Positions 8,035 to 16,323 are shown, counted from the stretch's first letter. The stretch is DNA of 64,000 nt from CAZAZQ01 sp964489705 (GCA_964489705.1 CAZAZQ010000014.1:1-64000), one strand, 5' to 3'. Program-made: numbers and translations. The notes: generated by a model not told the origin, from the letters alone.

Positions 8035-8948
8035 CACTTCTCAATCGTTACGAAAACCGGCATCCCGATTTTCAGTTGTCCGTCCGTGTTGGGAACCCGA
8101 ACCTTGACCGCATAGACGAGGTTCGCTCGTGATTTTTTAGTCTGAACGTTCTTGGGGGTAAACTCCGCTTCTTCCGCCGTCCAAACGACCGTCCCCCGAT
8201 AGGTCTTCTCCCCCGCTTCCGTATCAACGGTGGCGGCGTCACCGACTTTTACCTGGGCAAAATCGCCGGTAGGGAGATAAATCTTCACCCAGAGCGTGTC
8301 TAATTGGGAAATTCGCGCCAACGGCTTACCCATCACCGCCAGCTCACCCTTGTCGACATATCTTTCCGTCACCGTACCGGAAATCGGCGCCACCGGGTAG
8401 CAATTCTGCAAGAGCCGTCGCACTTTGTTGATATCCGCTTCAATCTTTGCCAGCTCCGCCTTGGCGGCGGTAATCTGCGCCTGAGCGGTTCGATATCCCA
8501 ATGCCGCCATAGTATACTCATGTTCAATCTGATCGAGCTGTTTTTGAGTGGCGGTCCCTGAGCCGACCAACGAGGCAACCCGATCACGCTCTTTTTCGAG
8601 GAACCTTTTATTTTCCTGAGCTTGCTCGAATTGGAGCCGGACGGTTTTCAACTTGGCTTCCACCGCATTCTTTCCCGCCAACGCCGCTTCCAGTTCCAGA
8701 TCGAGCCGACTGTGGTCTATTTCCATAAGGGTATCGCCAACGGAAACCTCCGTTCCTTCATCGAAGAAAAGTTTCTCTATTTGCCCGTTCGTTTCCGCGG
8801 AGAGGACCATCTCATCCGCCTCCAACAACCCCGAGCCGCCGATGATATCTTCTTTCGAACTACAGCTCATTGCCATGAGCCCGATTAAAAGACTCACCCA
8901 TACTATGCCTGTTTTTCGTGTTCGTATCGCACCCATCTTAAAACCCAT
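8034..8948 (-). CDS. HlyD-family membrane fusion lipoprotein (YbhG-like)
   Basis: 304 residues. A lipoprotein signal ends at LMAMSC, so the protein is likely anchored by lipid to the inner membrane. Then come a biotinyl-lipoyl half (SAETNGQIEKLFFDEGTEV), a long alpha-helical coiled hairpin (about residues 85-185, rich in Ala, Glu and Gln), the second lipoyl half (APISGTVTERYVDKGELAVM) and a beta-barrel domain. It bridges the inner-membrane pump to the TolC-like protein encoded directly upstream. The start overlaps the TolC gene by 11 bases; a second ATG at 8936 is possible. Confidence 0.93.
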   Translation of the reverse strand: MGFKMGAIRTRKTGIVWVSLLIGLMAMSCSSKEDIIGGSGLLEADEMVLSAETNGQIEKLFFDEGTEVSVGDTLMEIDHSRLDLELEAALAGKNAVEAKLKTVRLQFEQAQENKRFLEKERDRVASLVGSGTATQKQLDQIEHEYTMAALGYRTAQAQITAAKAELAKIEADINKVRRLLQNCYPVAPISGTVTERYVDKGELAVMGKPLARISQLDTLWVKIYLPTGDFAQVKVGDAATVDTEAGEKTYRGTVVWTAEEAEFTPKNVQTKKSRANLVYAVKVRVPNTDGQLKIGMPVFVTIEK

Positions 8949-10275
8949 TCTTTAATTGTTCCGAGCCAACCACAAAGTAATATGTACTCAACGCCACAGA
9001 ATAATCCACCAACGTCGCTGCCGTTGCCGCCTCGGCTTCGCTCAAGCCGGCTTCAATTTCCAGCAAACGATTCGAAGAGAGTACCCCGCCCCGGTGCTTC
9101 TCGACCGCCAACCGGTAATCCGCCGAGGAAAGACGATACCGTTGTTGAGCGGTCACATATTTTTGATACGACAAGGTAAGCTGCTCGTACGCCAGTTCCT
9201 TTTGCTGGTTGAGCTGCTCCAGGGTATTCTCATACTGGTGTTGAGCGGCACGGGAGAGATACATCGATTGTTGAGTTTGTCGTCTCTGCTTGCCGCCGAA
9301 GTTGAACGACCAGTTGAGCTTGGCGCCGACCGTGAAATAATCGTTCCACGTGTTGTTGAAGAAATCAAGATTCGGTTTGCCGTAGGAGTACCCGCCGTAG
9401 ACGGAAAGGGAAGGGAAGAACGCCGCTCGGGACAAAGAAATCCCGGCACGGCTCATTGTCAAAGCGGCTTTGGCAGCTTGAATCTCCGGCTTGCGGAGAA
9501 TCTCCGTTTTGCCGTTATCCAAGCGAGAGAGAAAGGAAGAATCAGGAAGCGGTAACTCATCCGCCACCCGCAAGGAATCGTCGACCGACAAACCCAAGTG
9601 CACCGCCAGCGTTATCTCCGCCGAGCGGCGTTTGTTCGCCGCTTCCGTCACCTTGAGTTTGGCACCTTCCCACGCCAAGTCGGCTTCAAGCAGCGCTACC
9701 GAATCCGCCACCCCCTGCGCGTACAAAGCGGCGACATCGTTTTTCATGATTTCGACCCGCCGTAAAGATGCCTGCGCCGCCTTCAAGAACATGTCTGCCT
9801 TATACAATGAGAGATACTTCATCCAGGTCTGGTAGAGTACCTGCTCATATACGGCATCCGAGGAAGCTTGGTATCGTGCCAAGCGGGCTTTTGCCAGCCT
9901 GATGCTGTTGGTAATTTTCCCTCCGGTGAAAAGCGGCAGCGTCAACCGCAGGTCAGCTTGGTAATGCTCCTTACTTCCGATTTCGCGGGAAAGGGTCTGG
10001 TTGTACGGAAGGGTCAGGTCAAGCGTCGCCACATCGGTATTGTAGAAAGCTACCGCCTGAGCGGAAAGCGTTGGGAACCGCGCCGCTTCGGCTGCCCGAA
10101 GAGCCGCTTCGTATGATTTCCTTTCGGCGTCGGCTTTATGCAACAATTTGGAATGTTGCACCGCCAGTTCCAAGGCACGGGAAAGAGAAACCTCTCGAGC
10201 ATGCAGCGTTCCCGTCGCAGCTATCAACCACACGCCGACTATTCCTATAGCCACCCTTAAGCGTTTCATTTTCAT
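8938..10275 (-). CDS. TolC-family outer membrane efflux protein
   Basis: 445 residues with a Sec signal peptide (MKMKRLRVAIGIVGVWLIAA, cleaved near LHA). It has two OEP repeats of long helices and short strands, with typical features such as ALELAVQHS near the start and periodic ALEAD/ALTMSRAGI segments. It forms the trimeric outer-membrane duct of the efflux pump. The presence of a dedicated TolC within the operon again shows a two-membrane cell. It overlaps the regulator gene by 4 bases. Confidence 0.93.
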   Translation of the reverse strand: MKMKRLRVAIGIVGVWLIAATGTLHAREVSLSRALELAVQHSKLLHKADAERKSYEAALRAAEAARFPTLSAQAVAFYNTDVATLDLTLPYNQTLSREIGSKEHYQADLRLTLPLFTGGKITNSIRLAKARLARYQASSDAVYEQVLYQTWMKYLSLYKADMFLKAAQASLRRVEIMKNDVAALYAQGVADSVALLEADLAWEGAKLKVTEAANKRRSAEITLAVHLGLSVDDSLRVADELPLPDSSFLSRLDNGKTEILRKPEIQAAKAALTMSRAGISLSRAAFFPSLSVYGGYSYGKPNLDFFNNTWNDYFTVGAKLNWSFNFGGKQRRQTQQSMYLSRAAQHQYENTLEQLNQQKELAYEQLTLSYQKYVTAQQRYRLSSADYRLAVEKHRGGVLSSNRLLEIEAGLSEAEAATAATLVDYSVALSTYYFVVGSEQLKNGF

Positions 10276-10904
10276 CGTGATTTCACCCCATGTAAAAAGA
10301 GATCAACTACCGCCTTTTTCCGCTCGGCAATGAAAGACCCTCTATCGGTAATATTCCAAATTTTATCAATTAACGGCGAAAGAATGAAATAGCCGACATT
10401 CATCAGGACAAAAGAGACAAACGTCTGACGAACGTCGACCTTCCGCAACACTCCTGCTGCAACCCCGACTTGAAAAGCTGTGGTGATTTGTTGCTGAACT
10501 CCCATCCCTGCTATCATTTCTGCAGTCTTTTCAACAATACTGGTTTGCGGATCCGCCAATTCCCGCAACAAAATTTTGACGAACTCCGGTTTCTGAGAAA
10601 AGGCTTGGACATACATTTCGGCAAAGTTTTCCAGTATTTCTTCCACGCTGGAGCCGCCGGTAAATGCCTGAATACCCTTTTCGAGCATCTTGAGCATGTG
10701 CTCCTCAATAACCTTTTGGTATAATTCTTCCTTGGAAGAGAAGTGGTAATAAATCATTGCCTTGTTGACTCCGGCACGCTCGGCAATCCTATCGACGCGG
10801 GAACCGGCTAAGCCGAACTCGGCAAACTCGGTCAGGGCAGCATCAAGAATTTTTCCCCGAGTGTTGGGAGAAGCACTGTTGGTATGTTTTTTCTCATTTT
10901 TCAT
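10272..10904 (-). CDS. TetR-family regulator of the efflux operon (CecR-like)
   Basis: 210 residues. The N-terminal helix-turn-helix (ILDAALTEFAEFGLAGSRVD, then IAERAGVNKAMIYYHF) is canonical TetR. The C-terminal ligand domain is of the TetR_C type seen in CecR, the regulator of E. coli ybhGFSR. It is the first gene of the operon and lies directly behind a promoter whose -10 box falls inside a perfect palindrome, so autorepression with release by a pump substrate is expected. Confidence 0.93.
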   Translation of the reverse strand: MKNEKKHTNSASPNTRGKILDAALTEFAEFGLAGSRVDRIAERAGVNKAMIYYHFSSKEELYQKVIEEHMLKMLEKGIQAFTGGSSVEEILENFAEMYVQAFSQKPEFVKILLRELADPQTSIVEKTAEMIAGMGVQQQITTAFQVGVAAGVLRKVDVRQTFVSFVLMNVGYFILSPLIDKIWNITDRGSFIAERKKAVVDLFLHGVKSR

Positions 10905-10936
10905 TTCACGAACTCAATTTTAACTAACCATTCGGT

Positions 10937-10978
10937 TTAACTAACGTGTTAGTTAACATCTTTTTCAAATTTTGTCAA
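10937..10978 (-). promoter_or_regulatory. Promoter with overlapping TetR-type operator
   Basis: On the minus strand, TTGACA (10978-10973), 17-base spacer, TAACTA (10955-10950). The -10 box lies within the perfect palindrome TTAACTAACGTGTTAGTTAA (10937-10956). A second half-site, AACTAACCATTCGG, follows at 10922-10935. This arrangement means bound repressor would block RNA polymerase. Confidence 0.75.
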
Positions 10979-11038
10979 GTGTTTTTTTGACTTTTTTCAA
11001 GTTTTATTGGGAAATACCCCCTAACCCCTTGTCCCCCT

Positions 11039-11602
11039 TTATGGTTCTTCAAGTTTTTTCGGATCTTTTATTGTCCCCGATACCCGCTTGAGAATCTTGT
11101 AGCTTTTCAACTGTTGGTCGGCAATCAAACCCCACCCGGTAACGACGTCATCATTTTGAGTTATTCTGACAAAAGCGTCGGTCTTTATTTTATCTTTTTC
11201 CTCATCCCAGAAGAGATAATCCGTTTCCAACGTAAAATTGTCCTCGGTGACTACGACGACGTTGCCGTAAATGTACATATTGCCCGTATTTTCTCGGATT
11301 ATTCCGGAATCGCCGACGACGGTTGTCGTCACCTCACCGGTAGAATCATATATACTGACATCAAGAGAGTACGCCATCGTAGAATCAATCTTCTCGAAGC
11401 GAATTATCCTTTTCGCTTTGATTTCGGTGGTTACCTCTCCCTTATCATAGAGAAAGATTTGGGCGTCACTGAGTTCCGAGTTCGGCACCAAGCTGCTGTC
11501 CCCCATTGCGGCTTGGTCGTCGGACGCCGGTTGCTTGCTGCTGCAGCCAAGTATCAGGCTGAAGAACAGGCTGAATATTATAAAAGCTCTTTTCATCGTC
11601 AT
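11039..11602 (-). CDS. lptC: LPS export protein LptC-like lipoprotein
   Basis: 187 residues with lipobox LILGC after a short signal. The mature part is an all-beta LptC/OstA-like domain: repeated strands with E-T-D-Y-L-F-W-D-E-E-K-D-K-I-K-T, a pattern typical of LptC, where a transcript of alternating strands forms the LPS slide. LptC carries LPS from the LptBFG transporter to LptA across the periplasm. Canonical LptC is membrane-anchored by a helix; here a lipid anchor is predicted. It ends the Kdo gene block, although lptA and lptB are not next to it. Confidence 0.8.
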   Translation of the reverse strand: MTMKRAFIIFSLFFSLILGCSSKQPASDDQAAMGDSSLVPNSELSDAQIFLYDKGEVTTEIKAKRIIRFEKIDSTMAYSLDVSIYDSTGEVTTTVVGDSGIIRENTGNMYIYGNVVVVTEDNFTLETDYLFWDEEKDKIKTDAFVRITQNDDVVTGWGLIADQQLKSYKILKRVSGTIKDPKKLEEP

Positions 11603-11650
11603 TCTTATACCACCTATCGGCTGGTATAAGTTATACTTTTCTGGGAAAAG

Positions 11651-12559
11651 TCAAGGGGAAATATTCGGTTTGGTATGCCAACGGTTATGCAGCCAAATCC
11701 ACTGAGATTTGTAGGTATCTATGAATTTCTCTAATTCCGCCACACATGCCGCCGTCATTTGATAGGCGTCCTTCTCGGTTTCTCCGGTAAGGGTGATTCG
11801 AATTTCCGGCTTGATGATAATTTTGTACCGGTCATCGTCGGTGCGGATACATGCCATTGGGAAAAACGCCGCTCCGGCTCGCAAACCCAGCACCGCCTGC
11901 CCTATGGGGGTGTTTGCCAACCGACCGAAGAAAGGGACAAACTCCCCCCGCACCCGGGTGGAGTCAGTATCGATAAGCACGCCCAACGCCCCTCCCGATG
12001 TGAGCCAGCGGAGGATTTTTCGGGGGGATTCCGTAGTGGCGAAGTTCGTGATGCCCATTGCCTGCCGATTTTGAACCAACAATTCATCAAGACGGGCGTC
12101 ATAGAGCTGTCGACCGATAACGGCGATAGGATAGCCGCATTGGGCGAGATATGCCGCCAACAACTCGAAATTGCCGATATGCCCCGTCACGCCGATAACG
12201 CCTCGACCGCTTTGTAACGTCTTCTCGAAGGCATCCAACCCTTCTACGGTTACGAGATTTTTGATTTCAGGTTCAAAGTGTCTTTGGAAACGGAGCACTT
12301 CCACCAGGTTTTTGCCGGTAATAACAAAAAACTCTCTGCCGATAAGATCCCGCTGCCGCGGAGAGAGCGCTTCGCCGTATACCAAGCCAAGATGCCTCCG
12401 AATACGATGGCGGTCTCTTTTTAAGAGAGACCACGCCGTAATGCCTATCATGGCACCGATAAACATTGCCGTTTTTCGCGGCAAAATATTCAAAAAGGAA
12501 ACCATCCCCCGCACCAAGAGGTAGACGGCGTTCCGCTTTACTTTTTTGGCGAGTTTCAT
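11651..12559 (-). CDS. Lipid A biosynthesis (LpxL/HtrB-family) acyltransferase
   Basis: 302 residues from ATG 12559, one base after the kdsD stop; the longer frame upstream is a shadow of kdsD. The N-terminus has a membrane helix (VRGMVSFLNILPRKTAMFIG). The acyltransferase motif is HIGNFE (an HX4E variant) near residue 115, followed by a GALGVLIDTDS block and a C-terminal NRWHTKP as in LpxL/LpxM. It would add a secondary acyl chain to Kdo-lipid A at the inner membrane. Which of LpxL or LpxM it is cannot be told from sequence alone. Confidence 0.9.
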   Translation of the reverse strand: MKLAKKVKRNAVYLLVRGMVSFLNILPRKTAMFIGAMIGITAWSLLKRDRHRIRRHLGLVYGEALSPRQRDLIGREFFVITGKNLVEVLRFQRHFEPEIKNLVTVEGLDAFEKTLQSGRGVIGVTGHIGNFELLAAYLAQCGYPIAVIGRQLYDARLDELLVQNRQAMGITNFATTESPRKILRWLTSGGALGVLIDTDSTRVRGEFVPFFGRLANTPIGQAVLGLRAGAAFFPMACIRTDDDRYKIIIKPEIRITLTGETEKDAYQMTAACVAELEKFIDTYKSQWIWLHNRWHTKPNISP

Positions 12560-12560
12560 A

Positions 12561-13526
12561 CTACACGAGTTTGGACTTGAGAATATCGTGGAGATGGATA
12601 ATCCCGACCAACCTGCCCTGCTCGTCGACGGTGGGTAACTGGGTAATGGCATGTTTTTCCATGAGCGCCAGAGCAGCATCCAAAACGGCTTCGGCGGAAA
12701 TCTGCTTCGGATGGGCAATCATCACATCTTTTGCCGTCATCCGGTAGAAGTCATCCCGCTTTTCCGCCAACCGCCGCAGATCGCCGTCGGTAAAAATGCC
12801 GCCGACTTTCCCGTGTTCGTCTTTCATCAGCACGCATCCCAACCGCTTGCCGGTCATCTCCAAAATCATCTCTTTCATCGACGCATCCGGCTCCACCAAG
12901 GGAAGCTCGTCGCCGACATGATGCAACTCGGAGACCCGTTTGAGCAGACGTTTGCCTAAGAAGCCGCCCGGATGCAAAGTTGCGAAATCGTCGGGAGAAA
13001 AATTCCGCGCCCGCAAGAGCGCCACCGCCAAAGCATCTCCCATCACCAACGCCGCCGTCGAGGAAGAGGTAGGGACAAGATTATTGGGGCAGGCTTCCTT
13101 CTCCACCGAACAATCGAGGACAATATCCGCCCGACGGCAGAGCTCCGAATGGAGCGTCCCGCAAAGAACGATAATTTTCACGCCCAACCGATGAGCGGCG
13201 GAAAGCAAAATATCCATCTCCCCCAACTGACCCGACTTGGAAATCAACATGAGAATATCCTCGGAGCGCATCAATCCCAAGTCGCCGTGAAGCGCTTCCG
13301 CCGGATGAAGGAAGAACGACGCAATGCCGGTCGAGTTGAAAGTAGCGACAATCTTTTTCCCAACCAAGCCTGATTTGCCCATCCCGGCGACGATGACCCG
13401 CCCCTGACAGTCGAGAATGGCGGAAACCGCCCGCTCGAAATTTTCGTCCAAGCGCTCTGCCATTGCTGTGATGGCTTGAGCTTCGATAGACATTACTTCC
13501 CGGGCATGTCGTAACAAGTCACTCAT
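12561..13526 (-). CDS. kdsD: D-arabinose 5-phosphate isomerase
   Basis: 321 residues, the KpsF/GutQ/KdsD layout. A SIS sugar-isomerase domain (residues about 30-190, with GMGKSGLVGKKIVATFNSTG and the catalytic-region HPAEALHGDLG) is followed by two CBS domains. It converts ribulose 5-phosphate to arabinose 5-phosphate, the first Kdo-pathway step. It overlaps the kdsC stop by ATGA. Confidence 0.95.
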   Translation of the reverse strand: MSDLLRHAREVMSIEAQAITAMAERLDENFERAVSAILDCQGRVIVAGMGKSGLVGKKIVATFNSTGIASFFLHPAEALHGDLGLMRSEDILMLISKSGQLGEMDILLSAAHRLGVKIIVLCGTLHSELCRRADIVLDCSVEKEACPNNLVPTSSSTAALVMGDALAVALLRARNFSPDDFATLHPGGFLGKRLLKRVSELHHVGDELPLVEPDASMKEMILEMTGKRLGCVLMKDEHGKVGGIFTDGDLRRLAEKRDDFYRMTAKDVMIAHPKQISAEAVLDAALALMEKHAITQLPTVDEQGRLVGIIHLHDILKSKLV

Positions 13527-14053
13527 ACCAAAAAACTCTTCGGGTCTTTTCCTATCGCTTCAAAATAACATTCCAGCACTTCCCGCACTGCTCCTTTGCC
13601 TCCGGCACGACTGGTGACATATGAAACCACTTCCAAAAGTTCGGGGGCGGCATCGGCGACCGCAATCGGAAGGGCTACCTTTTGCGCCAACTTGATGTCG
13701 AGGATTTCATTGCCAACGAAGGCAACGTCGTCATACGATATTCCCAACGTCTTCAAAAGCGGTTCGAGCTGTTTGGTCTTGTCCTTCATCTCTTGCAGGA
13801 CATATTTCACTCCCAAATCTCTCATGCGCGTATCCGTGGCGGGAGAGTACCTGCCGGAAACAATAACCAGCTCCAATCCCGCCCGCATTGCCAGCACCAT
13901 AAACAAGCCGTCGGAAATGTTGAAGCGCTTCAGCTCGAAGCCGTCAGGTCCGAAATAAATACTGTCATCCGTCAGCACCCCATCCACATCGAGCGCCAGC
14001 ACCTTGATGGTCTGTAATCGCCGGACAAATTCTTTTCGAGACAATTTTTCCAT
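13523..14053 (-). CDS. kdsC: 3-deoxy-D-manno-octulosonate 8-phosphate phosphatase
   Basis: 176 residues from ATG 14053 (MEKLSRKEFVRR); the longer frame overlaps kdsA and is a shadow. HAD motif I is ALDVDGVLTDD, motif II VIVSGR, and motif IV ends with a VGNEILDI segment; the family usually has GDDxxD, here GNEILD. Length and lack of a cap domain fit the tetrameric KdsC group. It removes phosphate from Kdo-8-P made by KdsA. The GDD to GNE change is unusual and worth noting. Confidence 0.92.
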   Translation of the reverse strand: MEKLSRKEFVRRLQTIKVLALDVDGVLTDDSIYFGPDGFELKRFNISDGLFMVLAMRAGLELVIVSGRYSPATDTRMRDLGVKYVLQEMKDKTKQLEPLLKTLGISYDDVAFVGNEILDIKLAQKVALPIAVADAAPELLEVVSYVTSRAGGKGAVREVLECYFEAIGKDPKSFLV

Positions 14054-14063
14054 CGCGTAGAGC

Positions 14064-14861
14064 CTATGCCATCGCCTCTTTGATGCGGACAACAGCTTCG
14101 AGTAACTTTTCCATTTTATCAAGAGGCAACATCGCCCCGGCATCCGAAAGCGCCTCCGCCGGACGAGGATGCGTCTCAACAAACAAGCCGTCAATGCCGA
14201 CCGCCATCGCCGCCTTTGCCATGGGGATAACGTACTGCGGCTGACCGGTCGAGACCGTCCCGCCACCGCCCGGCAGTTGCAACGAGTGAGTAGCGTCGAA
14301 AATCACCTTATAACCGGTTTCCCGCATAATCAACAGGGAACGGAAATCAACGACCAAGTTATGATACCCAAACGTCGTCCCCCGCTCGGTCAGCATCACT
14401 TTCGATGAATTAGCCTTGGCGGCAATCTTGCCCATATCTTCCGGCGCAAGGAATTGCCCTTTTTTGATATTCACCCACTTGCCCGTCTTTGCCGCTTCCA
14501 CGACCAAGTCGGTTTGACGGCAAAGAAAGGCGGGGATTTGGAGAATATCCACCACTTCGGCGGCGGCAGGAACCTCCTTCGTCTCATGGACATCCGTTAA
14601 AATGGGGAGGGCAAACTCGTTTTTCACCTCTTCAAGAATCCGCAGTCCTTCTTCCAGTCCGGGCCCCGCGTATGAACCCGCCGACAGCCGGTTTGCTTTT
14701 TTGTACGAAGACTTGAATACGTAGGGAATGTGAAATCGCTCCGACAGCTTCTTCACCTGCTCGGCGACTTCAAAACAGACCTCTTTTCCTTCTACCGCAC
14801 AAGGTCCCGCAATGAGAAAGAACTCTCCCCGGGCAATTTTCTCAATCGTTTCGTCAATCAT
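14064..14861 (-). CDS. kdsA: Kdo-8-phosphate synthase
   Basis: 265 residues from ATG 14861 (MIDETIEKIARGEFFLIAGP); a TTG at 14888 would add nine residues, but neither start has a strong ribosome site. A TIM-barrel DAHP/KDOP synthase: FLIAGPCAVE, VFKSSYKKANR, ILTDVHE and FDATHSLQLPGG are diagnostic. It condenses arabinose 5-phosphate with phosphoenolpyruvate. Metal use: the sequence GPCAVE retains the Cys that marks metal-dependent forms in this family. It is first in the kdsA-C-D-acyltransferase-lptC run. Confidence 0.95.
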   Translation of the reverse strand: MIDETIEKIARGEFFLIAGPCAVEGKEVCFEVAEQVKKLSERFHIPYVFKSSYKKANRLSAGSYAGPGLEEGLRILEEVKNEFALPILTDVHETKEVPAAAEVVDILQIPAFLCRQTDLVVEAAKTGKWVNIKKGQFLAPEDMGKIAAKANSSKVMLTERGTTFGYHNLVVDFRSLLIMRETGYKVIFDATHSLQLPGGGGTVSTGQPQYVIPMAKAAMAVGIDGLFVETHPRPAEALSDAGAMLPLDKMEKLLEAVVRIKEAMA

Positions 14862-14923
14862 ACTGCGGAATATATAGCCTCGACTCAAAAAGAAAAGAGA
14901 GAATTACGGAAAGAGGCGACAAA

Positions 14924-15241
14924 TCAACCCAAGACGGAAGAAGCAATCAGCCCTACGATAGCACCGCCGACTATACCAAAACCGAGAATCGGCAGATATA
15001 CCCGGGTAATTATTGCCGAAGGAAGACTTAACCCAATACCGAGAAGCACACCGGTTACAACCGGATGAACGCCTATCTCAACGACAGGTACAAGGAAACC
15101 AAGCAAAAAACGGTCGACAAAAGCGGCAACCATCGCTTCTTGCTTTTTCCGTTTATCCTCGAATTTCAGCGGTATCATTATCAGCACATCCACCACCCCT
15201 AACCCCAACCCACAGATAAGCCCCAACATTAACCTCGTCAT
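14924..15241 (-). CDS. Small membrane protein of unknown function
   Basis: 105 residues from ATG 15241, supported by GGAAGGAGG nine bases upstream; a longer frame to 15298 lacks such support. It has three hydrophobic, glycine-rich segments: LGLICGLGLGVVDVLIMIP, a central VVTGVLLGIGLSLPSAIIT, and ILGFGIVGGAIVGLIASS. A short charged loop (FEDKRKKQE) follows the first. I do not recognise the family by name. It sits between the lipoprotein gene and kdsA, all on the minus strand, but a functional link to Kdo synthesis is not implied. Confidence 0.65.
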   Translation of the reverse strand: MTRLMLGLICGLGLGVVDVLIMIPLKFEDKRKKQEAMVAAFVDRFLLGFLVPVVEIGVHPVVTGVLLGIGLSLPSAIITRVYLPILGFGIVGGAIVGLIASSVLG

Positions 15242-15270
15242 GTGTGTTCCTCCTTCCGGACGGCTACGTA

Positions 15271-15663
15271 TTACTTCTTCATTTTGCGGAAATGCCACTT
15301 AATGACATCACCGGACTTGGTCACATACCTGTCGCACCCGACTTGCGGCATGCTGTCATTCACCGAATACACCCAAAACGCCGTGCGGCTGTTCCGTACC
15401 GAATCAATAGCGGTGACAAATACTCCCACCAAGCTCGATTTATATTCCACCTCATGATTCATTTTCAAAATTTCAAAGACGGAGAGAGAATCCTCTCCTA
15501 TCAACTCAATAACGAGACTGTCGTTGCCGCTTTGCAAGAGAGTGCTATCCTGTTCCGAAGCATCTTTAACCTGTTGCTTCGAGGTCTTTCGAGAACATCC
15601 GATTAAAGCAACGAACAAAAGAAAAAACGCAAGAATCCTTAATCCTCTATTCACTCGTTTCAT
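15271..15663 (-). CDS. Lipoprotein with transcobalamin-like (DUF4430) C-terminus
   Basis: 130 residues from ATG 15663. The lipoprotein signal ends at VALIGC; a Ser/Asp/Gln-rich linker follows. The C-terminal part has the pattern of DUF4430 domains: a glycine/valine strand, an aromatic AFWVYSVND segment and a closing SGDVIKWHF strand. This family includes the C-terminal domain of transcobalamin and other ligand-binding surface domains. The ligand here is unknown. Assignment rests on pattern memory, so it is tentative. Confidence 0.65.
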   Translation of the reverse strand: MKRVNRGLRILAFFLLFVALIGCSRKTSKQQVKDASEQDSTLLQSGNDSLVIELIGEDSLSVFEILKMNHEVEYKSSLVGVFVTAIDSVRNSRTAFWVYSVNDSMPQVGCDRYVTKSGDVIKWHFRKMKK

Positions 15664-15749
15664 CCTCGCTTCTTTGTTTTGAGAGCAAGTCACCCCTTAT
15701 TATAGACAACTCTCTTTTTTCCTCCAATCACAAATTTTCCCCTTAAGGC

Positions 15750-15797
15750 AGATACCGTCTTAAGAGTCAAGGTTTAGTTTGGGGTTGAAGGGTTTTT
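15750..15797 (-). repeat. IS110-type element end, copy A
   Basis: 48 bases nearly identical (two visible mismatches) to 15901-15948. On the minus strand it encodes KPFNPKLNLDS followed by TAA, the same C-terminal tail as the transposase fragment at 15911-16060, so it is a second remnant of the same element. The first 25 bases also recur, inverted, at 61963-61987. Confidence 0.7.
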
Positions 15798-15804
15798 ATA
15801 ACAA

Positions 15805-15835
15805 CCCACCGCAAGCGGTGGGGCACCCCAGGGTG
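15805..15835. repeat. Palindromic repeat module, solo copy
   Basis: CCCACCGC-AA-GCGGTGGG is a perfect hairpin followed by GCACCCCAGGGTGG, the reverse complement of the module at 376-402. Confidence 0.7.
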
Positions 15836-15842
15836 GTATGAA

Positions 15843-15886
15843 CCGGGCAGATAGGTAACAGAATAGACCGGGGACATAGGTAACAG
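15843..15886. repeat. IS481-like terminal fragment
   Basis: Two direct copies of a 19-base unit, CCGGG(C/G)A(G/C)ATAGGTAACAG, at 15843-15861 and 15868-15886, spaced by 25 bases. Tandem TGTTACCTATGT/CCCGGT units are characteristic of IS481-family ends. No transposase is left nearby. Confidence 0.5.
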
Positions 15887-15910
15887 GTTAGGAAAATCGT
15901 AGATACCGTC

Positions 15911-16060
15911 TTAGGAGTCAAGGTTTAGTTTGGGGTTGAAAGGTTTTTGCGTAATAAGGATTGCTCTGCAGAGGAGCAGCAACTTTCGCATGGCGGCGAT
16001 GAGGGCGAGTTTTTTTGGTTTTCCGTTTTTGAGCAGTCGTTGATAGAACGGTATCAGGAG
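15911..16060 (-). pseudogene. IS110-family transposase, C-terminal remnant
   Basis: On the minus strand an open stretch reads IPFYQRLLKNGKPKKLALIA, then AMRKLLLLCRAILITQKPF, then NPKLNLDS and stop at 15911. FYQRLLxxGKPKKxALxAxMRKLL is the signature C-terminus of IS110/IS116/IS902 transposases (Transposase_20 domain end). The remaining ~300 N-terminal residues are missing, so it is an inactive relic. Confidence 0.8.
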
Positions 16061-16100
16061 GGTAGGTCTGGCACAGGCTTCCCACTCCCATCTCCCTTTC

Positions 16101-16124
16101 GGCAGGTCTCTTTCGAGACCTGCC
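16101..16124. repeat. Perfect palindrome of the GGCAGGTCTC family
   Basis: GGCAGGTCTC-TTTC-GAGACCTGCC: ten paired bases with a four-base loop, followed by CTTTTA. This is the best conserved stem of the family seen in the window. Confidence 0.75.
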
Positions 16125-16323
16125 CTTTTAGTCCTACTTAGCTTCGCTTCATCATGTCAGAAAAAGATACCTAACAACGCCTACTCCTCACACGGAAAAA
16201 TCGGAGGAGAGGGAAACATTAGCGGTTTTTTTTCGTCAAAAGAAAACAAATAAACCTTGTCACCACATCAAAGAATTGAATATCCTCCTTGGTGATGGGT
16301 AAAGTATAAAAAAGGTATGAAGA

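Larger units (their letters stand above)
15664..16323. other. 660-base gene-free stretch of mobile-element debris
   Basis: Between two divergent genes lie nested remnants: an IS110 right-end copy (15750-15797), a palindromic repeat (15805-15822), an IS481-like terminal fragment (15843-15886), a second IS110 end with part of the transposase (15901-16060) and a perfect palindrome (16101-16124). The last 180 bases hold the leader of the gene at 16324 and no clear feature other than a weak promoter-like TTGAAT…TAAAGT. Confidence 0.7.

Noticed and set aside
11651..12718. Longer start of the acyltransferase at 12718
   Set aside because: It would overlap kdsD by 158 bases and add a non-family, Pro/Ser-rich N-terminus; ATG 12559 fits the family.
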